DNA of 64,000 nt from Myxococcales bacterium (lineage in GTDB: Bacteria > Myxococcota_A > Polyangia > Polyangiales > Ga0077539), in NCBI GenBank assembly GCA_016793325.1, contig JAEUKI010000052.1:620001-684000 (forward strand), in the 5' to 3' direction. A program made the position numbers and the translations under genes. The notes beneath the pieces are model-generated. The model was not told the origin of the DNA. It saw nothing but the letters and a program-made list of their open reading frames with translations, and did not search any database. This document shows, in pieces, positions 40,049-47,170 of the stretch. The number at the start of each line of letters is the position of its first letter. The first letter of the stretch is position 1.

Positions 40049-40345
40049 ATGGTCGTTCGCGTCGTCTCGGCTTCGATCCTCGCGGTGAGCTTCGCGCTCG
40101 CGCCCATGCAGTGCGCGTCGCGCCGCTCGTACGAGCTTCGTCGCGAAGAGACCCCCGCTGAGGCGCTCTGGATCCTCGCCGAGCGCTTCGACGCCCAGCG
40201 CAACGCGGAGGCGCGCGACGAGACGCTTCGGTTCTTGCTGCAGCACGCGCCAGGCAGTCGCTTCGCAGCGCGCGCGCGGGTGGCCCTCGAGACGCACCAG
40301 ATGCCTCCGCACGATCCGACGCAGGACGACGCGGGGGCTCTGTGA
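40049..40345 (+). CDS. Small lipoprotein inside the thi cluster
   Basis: 98 residues. A signal segment ends ALAPMQCAS, a lipobox, and a helical TPR-like part follows (AEALWILAERFDAQRNAEARDETLRFLLQHAPGSRFA). No thiamine link is obvious from sequence. Its stop overlaps the GTG start of the ThiE-like gene, so the two are coupled. Confidence 0.65.
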   Translation: MVVRVVSASILAVSFALAPMQCASRRSYELRREETPAEALWILAERFDAQRNAEARDETLRFLLQHAPGSRFAARARVALETHQMPPHDPTQDDAGAL

Positions 40346-40989
40346 GCGCGTCCCTCTGGCTCTGCGCCGACGTTCGTGCGATCGAAGCGCGCGCGCTCAC
40401 GGGACGCGTGTCTGCGGCGCTCGCCTTGTTGTCGACCGTGGGGATCGCCTCGTCGCGTGTGACGGTGTGGCTCCGCTCGCTCTCGACGCTCGACGGTGGA
40501 GCGGCGCTTCGGCTCTGTCGCGACTGTCGCGAGACGACGCAGCGAACGGGCGCGCAGCTGGTCGTCGGCGAGCGCGCGGACCTCGCGCTTCTCTCGGATG
40601 CCGACGGCGTTCACGTCACGACGCACGGGCCGAGCGCGCGAGACACCGAGCGCTATTTGCTTCGCGTGGGAGCGCACGAGCTCTGGCTCTCGGCCGCGGT
40701 TCACGACCCGTTTTCGGCGCGAGAATCCGCGCGATATTGCTCGGCGCTGGTGGCCTCGCCGTTCGACAACGTTCCGTCCAAGGCGCCGGCGCTCGGCGTC
40801 GCGGGGCTGTCGGCGATCGTCGCAGCAGCGCCCGCACGAGCCACGATCGCGCTCGGAGGAATCGACGACGACAGCCTCGCCGCGCGCGCTCTCTCCGCGG
40901 GCGCCTCGGGCGTCGCCGTTCGTCGCGCGCTCGTCTCGGACGCGTGGGAGAAATCGCTCGTCTCCGTCGCGCGCGCGCTCGTCGCTTGA
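40342..40989 (+). CDS. ThiE/TenI-like thiamine phosphate synthase family protein
   Basis: 215 residues with a TIM-barrel ThiE pattern: DGVHVTTHGPSA (for DGVHLGQ), LWLSAAVHDPFSA (SxH), ALVASPFDNVPSKAPALGVAGL (phosphate/pyrophosphate segment) and TIALGGIDDDSLAARAL. The pyrimidine-side residues are poorly conserved, so it may be a weak ThiE or a TenI-type relative. It follows thiS-thiG, which supports coupling of thiazole and pyrimidine halves. Confidence 0.7.
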   Translation: MSASLWLCADVRAIEARALTGRVSAALALLSTVGIASSRVTVWLRSLSTLDGGAALRLCRDCRETTQRTGAQLVVGERADLALLSDADGVHVTTHGPSARDTERYLLRVGAHELWLSAAVHDPFSARESARYCSALVASPFDNVPSKAPALGVAGLSAIVAAAPARATIALGGIDDDSLAARALSAGASGVAVRRALVSDAWEKSLVSVARALVA

Positions 40990-41023
40990 CCGCGCGCCCC
41001 GATCCCTGCGACCCCTGCAGTCG

Positions 41024-41671
41024 ATGCGAAGCAAGGCTCACTCATGGATCGCTGTGTGCTCGACGGCGGCGGCGATCGTCGCGACCGCGAGCGGCGCGTC
41101 GGCGCAGGCCCAGCCGAGATACCTCGCGCAAATGCAGGCAGAGCTGCAGGTGATGGGGCTCGCGGCTCAGTGCTCTCCGACGAGCGCCACCGTTGGGGCG
41201 TGCTCGTTTCGCGGGCAAGCTCCTGGCCCCGACGGGCGAACGGCCAACCCGACCGCGCGGCAGTTCGTCGTGGCGATGACCTACGACGACGGCTCGGACA
41301 CCATCTACGTGTACGTCGAGCGGTACGCGACGCTGCGCGCCGACGCGGCGAACGTGGCGCAAGCGTCGCGGCGATTGCTCGAGATCAACTGGGAGACGCT
41401 CTCGGCGAAGATGGAGTGGTCCCCGACGAGCGGCGAAGTTCGACTGAGCGCGCTCTTGCACACGGACTCCAACTTCGACCGCCGCGCGTTTCGCAGCGTG
41501 GTTCGCTCGGTGTTGCGCGTCGCGGACCGCTACGCGGCCGAGCTCTCGCAGCTCACGGGCGGCCCCGTCGGCGAAGCGCCCCGCGCGCCAACGGCCAACG
41601 CCCCTGCGAATCCCGCGCAAAACGCCGCCCCCGCGCAGCGCCCGACCGCGAGCGACGCCGGCGCGCGCTGA
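41024..41671 (+). CDS. Secreted YbjN-domain protein
   Basis: 215 residues. A signal peptide ends TAAAIVATASGASAQA. The middle part (ARQFVVAMTYDDGSDTIYVYVERYATL, ASRRLLEINWETLSAKMEW, HTDSNFDRRAFRSVVRSVLRVADRYAAEL) matches the YbjN/type III chaperone-like fold. The C-terminal 40 residues are Ala/Pro-rich. The role is unknown. It starts 34 nt after the ThiE-like gene. Confidence 0.7.
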   Translation: MRSKAHSWIAVCSTAAAIVATASGASAQAQPRYLAQMQAELQVMGLAAQCSPTSATVGACSFRGQAPGPDGRTANPTARQFVVAMTYDDGSDTIYVYVERYATLRADAANVAQASRRLLEINWETLSAKMEWSPTSGEVRLSALLHTDSNFDRRAFRSVVRSVLRVADRYAAELSQLTGGPVGEAPRAPTANAPANPAQNAAPAQRPTASDAGAR

Positions 41672-42570
41672 GCGCGGCGAGTACCCTGTTTGATGGATCG
41701 AACTCCGTTCACCCACCTGCACATCTGTTTAAAGTGCATTGCTTGATTAAAAAAGTTGCTCCCCGTGCTTGACCGTCGGAGGGCGGCGGGCTATCAGTCG
41801 ATGCGCCTACGAAAGGCCTCGAGGGCTCGCTGCCCTCTGCCCTTCGACTGATGGCGGCGGACGACTCGGAGACGAGCTCGACCGACACGACTGATTTCGA
41901 GTCACGTTCGATTCACCCTTCGACACAAGAGGCGCGCTACCGCGACACCCCCCATGCTGAGCACCTGGTCCAACGCGAATACGATGAACGGAGCCGAGCG
42001 CAATCACGCGACACGCGTGTGCGCGGTCGAGCAGGCCGTCACGTATCGCGGTGCGAAGCAGGGCGCGAGGCTATCGGTCGCAGGTCGCACGACGGCGCAC
42101 GGCTGCTCACAAAAAGCCCGTTTCGCAGGACCAGAAGCCTTTCGTTGCGATTCGATTCGTTCGTTGTTCGTCAAGCTTAGTGATCCAGATGACTCCGGCG
42201 GAGTCGGCAGAGGAGTGAGCGGCAAGCGCTAGCTCCTCGCAGCCCGACAAAGGACTCGAAACCCGAGGCCGACTCCGCCCCCTCCCACGGCAGAGTCGGC
42301 CTCGTTGCATTTCGGGGCTCGACGACCAGCGAAGGAGCCCGAGCTCCGAGCGACGGTCCGCCAACGGAGGAGCCGCGAGCGCGGGCCAGCCACGAGGCTG
42401 CGCGCGCCGCGACGAGGAGCGGAGCAACGAGCGAGACGATCGCGGTCGAGGACCTCGAGCGGACGCGCAGATCCCGGACGTTCAATCACAGAATGAGCCG
42501 TACGAGAGACGTGTATCAAACGCATCACTCAAACAGATAATATCGGCTTTCAATCACGATTCTACGACAT
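41672..42570. other. 899-bp non-coding region before the tRNA island
   Basis: No protein gene is supported. It holds an AT-richer patch (41720-41760), a short hairpin GAGGGC/GCCCTC (41821-41837), a perfect 15-nt palindrome (42191-42205), a 12-bp hairpin (42264-42304) and a long-range 12-nt inverted repeat (42197-42208 with 42268-42279). A GATAAT (42536-42541) 30 nt before tRNA-Lys is a possible -10 box for the island, but no good -35 is seen. Confidence 0.6.
42264..42304. other. 12-bp GC-rich hairpin, possible terminator or small RNA
   Basis: CGAGGCCGACTC (42264-42275) pairs perfectly with GAGTCGGCCTCG (42293-42304) around a 17-nt loop. No T-run follows, so a terminator is uncertain. Confidence 0.45.
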
Positions 42571-42646
42571 CGATCCGGAACTCGAGAGGCAGAGAGGACG
42601 GCTCTTAACCGTCTGCGTAAGGGTTCGAGCCCCTTCGGATCGACCA
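42571..42646 (+). tRNA. tRNA-Lys (CTT), CCA encoded
   Basis: Acceptor CGATCCG/CGGATCG is perfect. The anticodon stem GACGG/CCGTC has loop CTCTTAA, and the T-arm is AAGGG-TTCGAGC-CCCTT. CCA is encoded. The D-stem is only three pairs and the 5' base is C, both unusual. First tRNA of the island. Confidence 0.8.
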
Positions 42647-42773
42647 ACCAACGAGCTATCGGCGCGGCCACCGGCCCTCCGCTCGACCGCTCCAAGCGCA
42701 CGAGCCCCGCACCGCGGGTCACTCGTCTGGCGCGACGGTCTCTGACAATCCCAGAAGTGACGAATGAACGACG

Positions 42774-42833
42774 CCCTCGTCGCGGCGCGCTCGCCAAAGG
42801 TTCAACCCCAAGCGAGCGCGCCGCGACCGAGGG
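42774..42833 (+). ncRNA. Long hairpin RNA with bulge, Y-RNA-like
   Basis: A perfect 16-bp stem (42779-42794 with 42812-42827) extends by CCCTC/GAGGG across a single bulged C. The loop contains GGTTCAACCCC, resembling a T-arm. It sits directly before two larger long-stem RNAs and near the Ro homologue. A stem with a bulge is a Ro-binding feature in known Y RNAs, but identity is inference. Confidence 0.4.
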
Positions 42834-42843
42834 CAACAACCAC

Positions 42844-42934
42844 TGCCGCGAGGCCAGCAGAAGAAATGCGAGATCGCTCACCCATGAGTATTCGATGGGT
42901 AACCGTTCGAGCATTTCGCTGGCCGTCCGCGGCA
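42844..42934 (+). ncRNA. Putative Y RNA A (Ro-binding, tRNA-like loop)
   Basis: The 91-nt element folds by pairing its ends: TGCCGCG/CGCGGCA, GGCCAGC/GCTGGCC and GAAATGC/GCATTTC make 21 bp broken by small internal loops (A opposite GTC; AGAA). The 41-nt loop holds a hairpin ACCCAT/ATGGGT and GTTCGAGC, a T-loop-like string. Bacterial Y RNAs pair both ends for Ro binding and carry a tRNA-like module. The Ro homologue starts about 630 nt downstream. Confidence 0.6.
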
Positions 42935-42942
42935 CACAACCC

Positions 42943-43035
42943 GTGCCGCGAGGCCAGAAGAAGAAATGCGAGATCGATCACCCACGAGTCTTCCGTGAGC
43001 GATGGTTCGAGCATTTCGCTGGCCGTCCGCGGCAC
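42943..43035 (+). ncRNA. Putative Y RNA B, paralogue of A
   Basis: Same long stem as element A, nearly base for base: GTGCCGCG/CGCGGCAC, GGCCAG/CTGGCC and GAAATGC/GCATTTC. The loop differs (CACG-AGTCTTC-CGTG hairpin, then GGTTCGAGC). A conserved stem with a diverged loop suggests selection on protein binding at the stem. Confidence 0.6.
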
Positions 43036-43041
43036 TCAATA

Positions 43042-43113
43042 GGCGGAGTAGCTCAAAGGCTGAGCGGCTGGCTGTTAACCAGTAGGATGTGGGTTCGAAT
43101 CCCTCCTCCGTCG
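43042..43113 (+). tRNA. tRNA-Asn (GTT)
   Basis: Acceptor GGCGGAG/CTCCGTC (one G-T), D-stem GCTC/GAGC, anticodon stem GCTGG/CCAGT with loop CTGTTAA, and T-loop TTCGAAT. One T-stem pair is T-T. CCA is not encoded. Confidence 0.8.
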
Positions 43114-43123
43114 CTGTCGTTCG

Positions 43124-43160
43124 CGGCGCGCACGCACGGGCAATCCTGCGTGCAGCGCCG
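43124..43160 (+). other. 13-bp hairpin with one bulged A between tRNA-Asn and tRNA-Phe
   Basis: CGGCGC-GCACGCA pairs with TGCGTGC-A-GCGCCG around a 10-nt loop. A similar 8-bp hairpin (43248-43273) fills the next tRNA gap. Confidence 0.45.
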
Positions 43161-43164
43161 GCTT

Positions 43165-43237
43165 GGAAACCAGGTGTAGAAGGTCCGCACGCCTTGCTGA
43201 AGACCAGGAGGACTCGGTTCGATTCCGGGGGTTTCCA
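43165..43237 (+). tRNA. tRNA-Phe (GAA), slightly decayed
   Basis: Acceptor GGAAACC/GGTTTCC is perfect. Anticodon loop CTGAAGA; the anticodon stem CCTTG/CCAGG has one mismatch. The T-arm CTCGG-TTCGATT-CCGGG is good and the D-arm is irregular. Confidence 0.7.
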
Positions 43238-43313
43238 CTGTCGATTCGCTCGTGGAGAGCACGCGCCACGAGCCCTCGTTCGCCTTGCGCGACCGAGCGA
43301 CGAGCGTGCCATC

Positions 43314-43384
43314 GGGGCTGTCGTCAAACGGGAAGACACGAGTCTTGCACACTCGAGATGAGGGTTCGATTCCCTCCCGCTCCA
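43314..43384 (+). tRNA. tRNA-Ala (TGC)-like
   Basis: Acceptor GGGGCTG/CCGCTCC has one mismatch. D-stem GTC/GAC, anticodon stem CGAGT/ACTCG with loop CTTGCAC, T-arm GAGGG-TTCGATT-CCCTC. Confidence 0.7.
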
Positions 43385-43400
43385 CTCACTTTTCATCCAC

Positions 43401-43483
43401 GGATGGGCCGGCAAAAGAGCGCCACGGCCGCTGTAAACGGTTCGGTTCTACGAACATTGGGGGTGCGAGTCCCTCCCCATCCA
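43401..43483 (+). tRNA. tRNA-Tyr (GTA)
   Basis: Type II tRNA: acceptor GGATGGG/CCCATCC, D-stem GGC/GCC, anticodon loop CTGTAAA, long variable arm GTTC/GAAC. The T-loop is TGCGAGT instead of TTCGANT, a mild decay sign. Confidence 0.75.
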
Positions 43484-43564
43484 CTGTGCTCGCGAGCACC
43501 CATGTATTCAAAGTTGAATGCCGGGGTGCGCGCTACTCTCAACGCTCTCAAGGAGTGCTCTACC

Positions 43565-45280
43565 ATGGCTCGATTCGCGATGGCGAAGGGGGCTCCGCCC
43601 GTGAACAAGTCGCAGGCGGCGCCCTCTGATGTGACCGTCAACCGCGCAGGCGGCGAGGCGTTTTCGATCAACGACCCGTCGCTGCGCATGCTGACCATGC
43701 TCGGCAGCTCGTTCTTCAACGAGCCCAACTACTACGGCAAGAGCGCCGACGGCGAGGACGCCTCGCTCGGGCTCTCGGCGGACGCCGCGCACATGATCGA
43801 GACCGCGAAGCAGATCGCGCGCGGCGACAACCCGCGTGACCTGCTCGCGCTCGCGCTCTGGGCGCGCAGCGAAATGAACATCCGCTCGACGCCGCAGGTG
43901 CTGCTCGCGGTCGCCGCGAGCGAGCCGAAGACCAAGCCCTTCGTGCGCCAGTACGCTCGCAAGATCGTGCAGCGCGCGGACGAAGTGCGGCAGGTGTTCG
44001 CCGCGTACCTCGCGCTCTTCGCGGGGGGCGTCGCGCAGAACAAGCGCAACCAGAAGCTGCCCAACTCGCTCAAGCGCGGGCTCGCCGACGCGATCGGAAA
44101 GTTCAGCGAGGCGCAGCTCATGAAGTACGACTCGGACGAGCGGCCCACGTTCAAGGACGTGCTGCGCATGATCGACCGAGGAAAGGACTTCGGACTCCCG
44201 CAGCCGGTCTACAAGTACCTCGTCTCTGGCGAGGTCGTGGACCCCTCGGCGACGCCGGTGATCGCAGCCCGAAAGGCGCTCGCGAAGAAGACGTCGTTCG
44301 ACGACGAGGCGCGCGCGCTCATCGAGGCGTCGCACGCGAACTGGGAGGTCGTCCTCTCGCAGTTCGGCGGCTCGAGCCGCGCGGTGTGGGACGTGGTGCT
44401 TCCGCAGATGGGCTACATGGCGCTTCTGCGAAACCTGCGAAACATGCTGCAGGCCGGCGTCGACCCCGCGAAGCTCGCCGAGCGCATCGCGGACCCGCGC
44501 GAGGTCGCGAAGTCCAAGCAGCTCCCGTTTCGCTTCTACACGGCGAGCAAGATGCTTCACGACGCTGGACTGCTGAAGGGCAAGAACGGCGTCGTGGGCG
44601 AGGCGCTCGAGACCGCGCTCGTTCACGCAGCGACCGCGCTGCCGCGGCTCACGGGCGTGACCGTGATCGCGTCGGACAACTCGGGTTCGATGTGCTCGCC
44701 GGTGTCCGCGAAGAGCGTCGTGACCCACCAGGCCGCGTCGAACATGCTCGCTGCGATCGCGCAGCGAATCTCGGACGACGCGCACGTGATCGTGTTCGGA
44801 GAGAGCGCGCGGCTGGTGCCTGTGACCGTCAGCGACTCGATCCTGAGCGCGATGAACAAGCAGGCCTCGACCAACGTCGGCCACGCGACGAACGCGCACA
44901 AGGTGCTCGAGCTCATGATCGAGAAGAAGATCGTGGCCGACCGCCTCGTGCTGTTCTCGGACATGCAGTGCTACTCGAGCACGGGCGGGCCGCAGACCTT
45001 CTCGGGCTCGGTCGCAAACTACCGAAGCAAGCTCAACCCTTCGCTCGTGGTTCACTCGGTGGACCTCGCGGGCTACGGAACGAGCGCGCTGACGACCGCC
45101 GATCCGAGGGTCAACCTCGTGAGCGGCTTCTCGGAGAAGATCCTGCGAACGATCGGCGAGTTCGAGCGCGCGCTCGAGGCGACGACCGTTCCCGCGAGCA
45201 CCGCGGGCGCGGACAAGGCGACGGTGACGGAGCCTGTTCGAGTCCTCGCGACGCTCGACGACATTCGCGCGCGGTTTTGA
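43565..45280 (+). CDS. rsr: Ro60/Rsr homologue (TROVE plus vWA domains)
   Basis: RNA-binding ring protein that in other bacteria holds Y RNAs and takes part in noncoding-RNA quality control and tRNA repair. 571 residues. The N-terminal ~360 residues are helical TROVE repeats (DNPRDLLALALWARSEMNIR, FVRQYARKIVQRADEVRQVF, LPQMGYMALLRNLRNMLQAG). The C-terminal vWA domain has the MIDAS motif ASDNSGSMCSP and LVLFSDMQC. AGGAG lies 9 nt before the ATG at 43565; an in-frame ATG at 43502 lacks one. It sits inside the tRNA island, downstream of two long-stem RNAs. No rtcB, rtcA or rtcR is in the window. Confidence 0.93.
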   Translation: MARFAMAKGAPPVNKSQAAPSDVTVNRAGGEAFSINDPSLRMLTMLGSSFFNEPNYYGKSADGEDASLGLSADAAHMIETAKQIARGDNPRDLLALALWARSEMNIRSTPQVLLAVAASEPKTKPFVRQYARKIVQRADEVRQVFAAYLALFAGGVAQNKRNQKLPNSLKRGLADAIGKFSEAQLMKYDSDERPTFKDVLRMIDRGKDFGLPQPVYKYLVSGEVVDPSATPVIAARKALAKKTSFDDEARALIEASHANWEVVLSQFGGSSRAVWDVVLPQMGYMALLRNLRNMLQAGVDPAKLAERIADPREVAKSKQLPFRFYTASKMLHDAGLLKGKNGVVGEALETALVHAATALPRLTGVTVIASDNSGSMCSPVSAKSVVTHQAASNMLAAIAQRISDDAHVIVFGESARLVPVTVSDSILSAMNKQASTNVGHATNAHKVLELMIEKKIVADRLVLFSDMQCYSSTGGPQTFSGSVANYRSKLNPSLVVHSVDLAGYGTSALTTADPRVNLVSGFSEKILRTIGEFERALEATTVPASTAGADKATVTEPVRVLATLDDIRARF

Positions 45281-45353
45281 GCGGCAGACAGAGCGCTCGC
45301 GAGAGCGACCCGTCGCCGATCGACCATGCGCGCGCACAAGTGCGATGACGCGC

Positions 45354-45476
45354 AGTACAGAGTTGGGTTTCATCTGGTCAGTCGCCGCAAGGCGACGGTG
45401 GTTCGAATCCTCCCCTCTCCGCTACGATGGAGAGGCGAAGCGCAAGGGGTGAAAGTCCGAAAGGATTGACCCCCCG
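45354..45476 (+). ncRNA. AGTACA module 0: decayed permuted tRNA-like (Ser-type acceptor)
   Basis: AGTACAG (45354-45360) is followed by GGGTTTCATC, then a 3' half with hairpin GTCGCC-GCAA-GGCGAC (variable-arm-like) and T-loop TTCGAAT. The acceptor strand CCTCTCC-G (45414-45421) is followed by a 7-nt linker and the matching 5' strand GGAGAGG (45429-45435), a perfect 7-bp pairing in permuted order. The D-arm and anticodon are not recognisable, so it is probably decayed. Confidence 0.45.
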
Positions 45477-45523
45477 AGCGACGAGCCCGCCTCGCTCATG
45501 CTCGCGTCGTTGTGTGATGACTC

Positions 45524-45596
45524 CAGGGTGTAGTTCAGCCAGAAGAACGCCTGCTTCGGGAGCAGGAGGCCGCCGGGGCAGATCCGGCCACCCTGA
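45524..45596 (+). tRNA. tRNA-Pro (CGG)-like
   Basis: Acceptor CAGGGTG/CACCCTG, D-stem GTTC/GAAC, anticodon stem CCTGC/GCAGG with loop TTCGGGA, T-stem GCCGG/CCGGC. The T-loop GGCAGAT is non-canonical. Confidence 0.7.
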
Positions 45597-45604
45597 CTGA
45601 AGTT

Positions 45605-45647
45605 CCGCTTGTTTTGCAGGCGGATGTTCAATGCCGCTGTTGCGGCA
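45605..45647 (+). other. Isolated anticodon-arm-like and variable-arm-like hairpins
   Basis: CCGCTT-GTTTTGC-AGGCGG would present TTT (Lys), and a perfect hairpin TGCCGC-TGTT-GCGGCA follows. No acceptor or T-arm can be paired, so this is a fragment or chance. Confidence 0.25.
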
Positions 45648-45703
45648 GGCAACGGATCGTTCGAAATCGTGGTTCTGTCCGTCCTCTCGTCGGAGACGAA
45701 GCT

Positions 45704-45778
45704 GCGCTGATGGTCAAACTGGCAAAGGCGCTCGATTTAGACTCGAGAGATGTGCGGGTTCGAGTCCCGCTCGGCGCA
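45704..45778 (+). tRNA. tRNA-Leu (TAG)-like without long variable arm
   Basis: Acceptor GCGCTGA/TCGGCGC (one G-T), anticodon stem CTCGA/TCGAG with loop TTTAGAC, T-arm GCGGG-TTCGAGT-CCCGC. The variable loop is only about five bases, whereas bacterial tRNA-Leu normally has a long arm. Confidence 0.65.
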
Positions 45779-45964
45779 CCGAAGTCGAAAGAGCTCGCGG
45801 GTCGGACATGCGTACGGCGGGGAACCCGTACCGCATCACCGACGTGGGAACTACGCGCACCGTCAACGAGCGGCGCGCGTGAGCGCGAGAACACCCTCTT
45901 TCGGCTCTCGTCCAATCGACGAGCGGGCGGACAGTACCACGACTTCGAACAATCACCTCCCCTC

Positions 45965-46144
45965 GCGAGCGGGAAATCCTCCGCTCGCAGCCGCGGAAGA
46001 AGGAGCCGCGTCTTCGCGGCGACGCCGCGGCGTCCGCGAGCGGGAAATGAATCGGCGTCCGCGAGCGGGAAATCCTCCGCTCGCAGCCGCGGAAGAAGGA
46101 GCCGCGTCTTCGCGGCGACGCCGCGGCGTCCGCGAGCGGGAAAT
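45965..46144. repeat. Two tandem 84-bp GC-rich palindromic repeats
   Basis: Copies 45965-46048 and 46061-46144 are identical as read, spaced 96 bp start to start. Each folds into GCGAGCGG/CCGCTCGC, then GCCGCGG/CCGCGGC around GCCGCG-TCTT-CGCGGC. The 12-bp spacer between them ends with part of the same sequence. Confidence 0.8.
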
Positions 46145-46146
46145 TA

Positions 46147-46219
46147 GCACCGGTGGTGAAACGGAAGACACACTGGGATGAGAGTCCAGGTTTTGCGGGT
46201 TCGACTCCCGCTCGGTGCA
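46147..46219 (+). tRNA. tRNA-Leu (GAG)-like
   Basis: Acceptor GCACCGG/TCGGTGC (one G-T), anticodon stem CTGGG/TCCAG with loop ATGAGAG, T-arm GCGGG-TTCGACT-CCCGC. The variable loop is short and the D-arm irregular. It begins directly behind the 84-bp repeats. Confidence 0.6.
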
Positions 46220-46341
46220 CCCAAACAACGTTCAACCCAAAGACCGAGTCGCCTGCGTGGGCTTGCTGACAATGGTGTCGCGCGCGCTGTCGAGTCGGAG
46301 TACTCAGAGAAGTCCAATGAAGATATCGAAGTGAGGTTCCC

Positions 46342-46848
46342 ATGGTCGCCACGCTGCTCCTCAACGCGGGCTTCGAGCCCGTGAAGGTCATCCCCTGGCA
46401 ACGAGCCGTCACGCTCATCATCCTCGGAAAGGCCGAGCTCCTCGAGGCGTACGACGACGAGATCCGCTCGACGTCGCACTCCATGGAGCTCCCGTCCGTG
46501 GTCCGTCTCCGGCGCTCGGCGCGGGGCCGAAGCCAGAAGGGCGTGAAGTTCTGCCGTGGCAACGTGTACCGGCGGGACGAGTTCACCTGCCAGTACTGCG
46601 GTGCGCGACCGGGCGCCTCGCGACTGACGTTCGACCACGTGCTCCCGCGTTCGCGCGGAGGGCTCACCGAGTGGACGAACATCGTGACTGCCTGCACGGA
46701 CTGCAATCGTGAGAAGGCAGACAAGACCCCCGACGAGGCGGGTCTGCGGCTCGCGCGTCCGCCGGTTCGACCGGCGTACATGCACGCCGTCCTCGCGGAG
46801 GACGCGCAGCACGACTCGTGGAAGGGCTACCTCCCCGAGGCGAGCTGA
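46342..46848 (+). CDS. HNH endonuclease family protein
   Basis: 168 residues. The N-terminus LLNAGFEPVKVIPWQRAVTL belongs to a widespread bacterial HNH family. The nuclease motif is FTCQYCG ... LTFDHVLPRSRGG ... NIVTACTDCNREK, with two CxxC zinc pairs and the catalytic histidine. GAGG lies 5 nt before the ATG. It is embedded in the tRNA island. Whether it cuts DNA or RNA, and whether it belongs to the island's function, is unknown. Confidence 0.88.
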   Translation: MVATLLLNAGFEPVKVIPWQRAVTLIILGKAELLEAYDDEIRSTSHSMELPSVVRLRRSARGRSQKGVKFCRGNVYRRDEFTCQYCGARPGASRLTFDHVLPRSRGGLTEWTNIVTACTDCNREKADKTPDEAGLRLARPPVRPAYMHAVLAEDAQHDSWKGYLPEAS

Positions 46849-46906
46849 GCGTCGGCGCGAACGCCGCTGTGAAAAGCACGGCGTTCGCGCGATCGATTCA
46901 CGGTTT

Positions 46907-46981
46907 GGTTACGAGCGCGACCTTGGCTGAGCGGCACGGTTGTCAACCGTGTGTGAGCGGGTTCGATCCCCGTCGTAACCG
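46907..46981 (+). tRNA. tRNA-Asp (GTC)-like, second copy
   Basis: Acceptor GGTTACG/CGTAACC is perfect, anticodon stem CACGG/CCGTG with loop TTGTCAA, T-arm GCGGG-TTCGATC-CCCGT. The D-arm is irregular. It is unlike the single-copy tRNA-Asp at 14094-14167. Confidence 0.7.
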
Positions 46982-46992
46982 TTGTTTTCTCT

Positions 46993-47082
46993 GGAGAGAC
47001 TCTCCTATGGGTGCAGGTAGCGGTCCCGAAAACCGTGCGGCGGCGACGAGCCGTCGTGGGAGTTCGAATCTCCCTCTCTCCG
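46993..47082 (+). tRNA. tRNA-Ser (CGA)
   Basis: Acceptor GGAGAGA/TCTCTCC, anticodon stem GCGGT/ACCGT with loop CCCGAAA (C at position 33), a long variable arm, and a perfect T-arm GGGAG-TTCGAAT-CTCCC. Confidence 0.75.
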
Positions 47083-47094
47083 CAATGTTGTGTT

Positions 47095-47165
47095 GGTCCT
47101 ATCTGCTAACGGAAGGCAAGCTGACTCTCTATCAGCAAACGGGGGTTCGACTCCCCCTAGGATCA
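47095..47165 (+). tRNA. tRNA-Glu (CTC)
   Basis: Acceptor GGTCCTA/TAGGATC, D-stem TGC/GCA, anticodon stem GCTGA/TCAGC with loop CTCTCTA, T-arm GGGGG-TTCGACT-CCCCC. Confidence 0.8.
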
Positions 47166-47170
47166 CTTAC

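Noticed and set aside
45931..45958. AGTACCACGACTTCGAAC as another AGTACA module
   Set aside because: It resembles the head of module 5, but no closing stem or anticodon arm follows, so it is at most a remnant.
46342..46848. HNH gene as a homing endonuclease of a tRNA intron
   Set aside because: It is the common stand-alone bacterial HNH type with its own ribosome-binding site, lies between intact tRNA-like genes and interrupts none.
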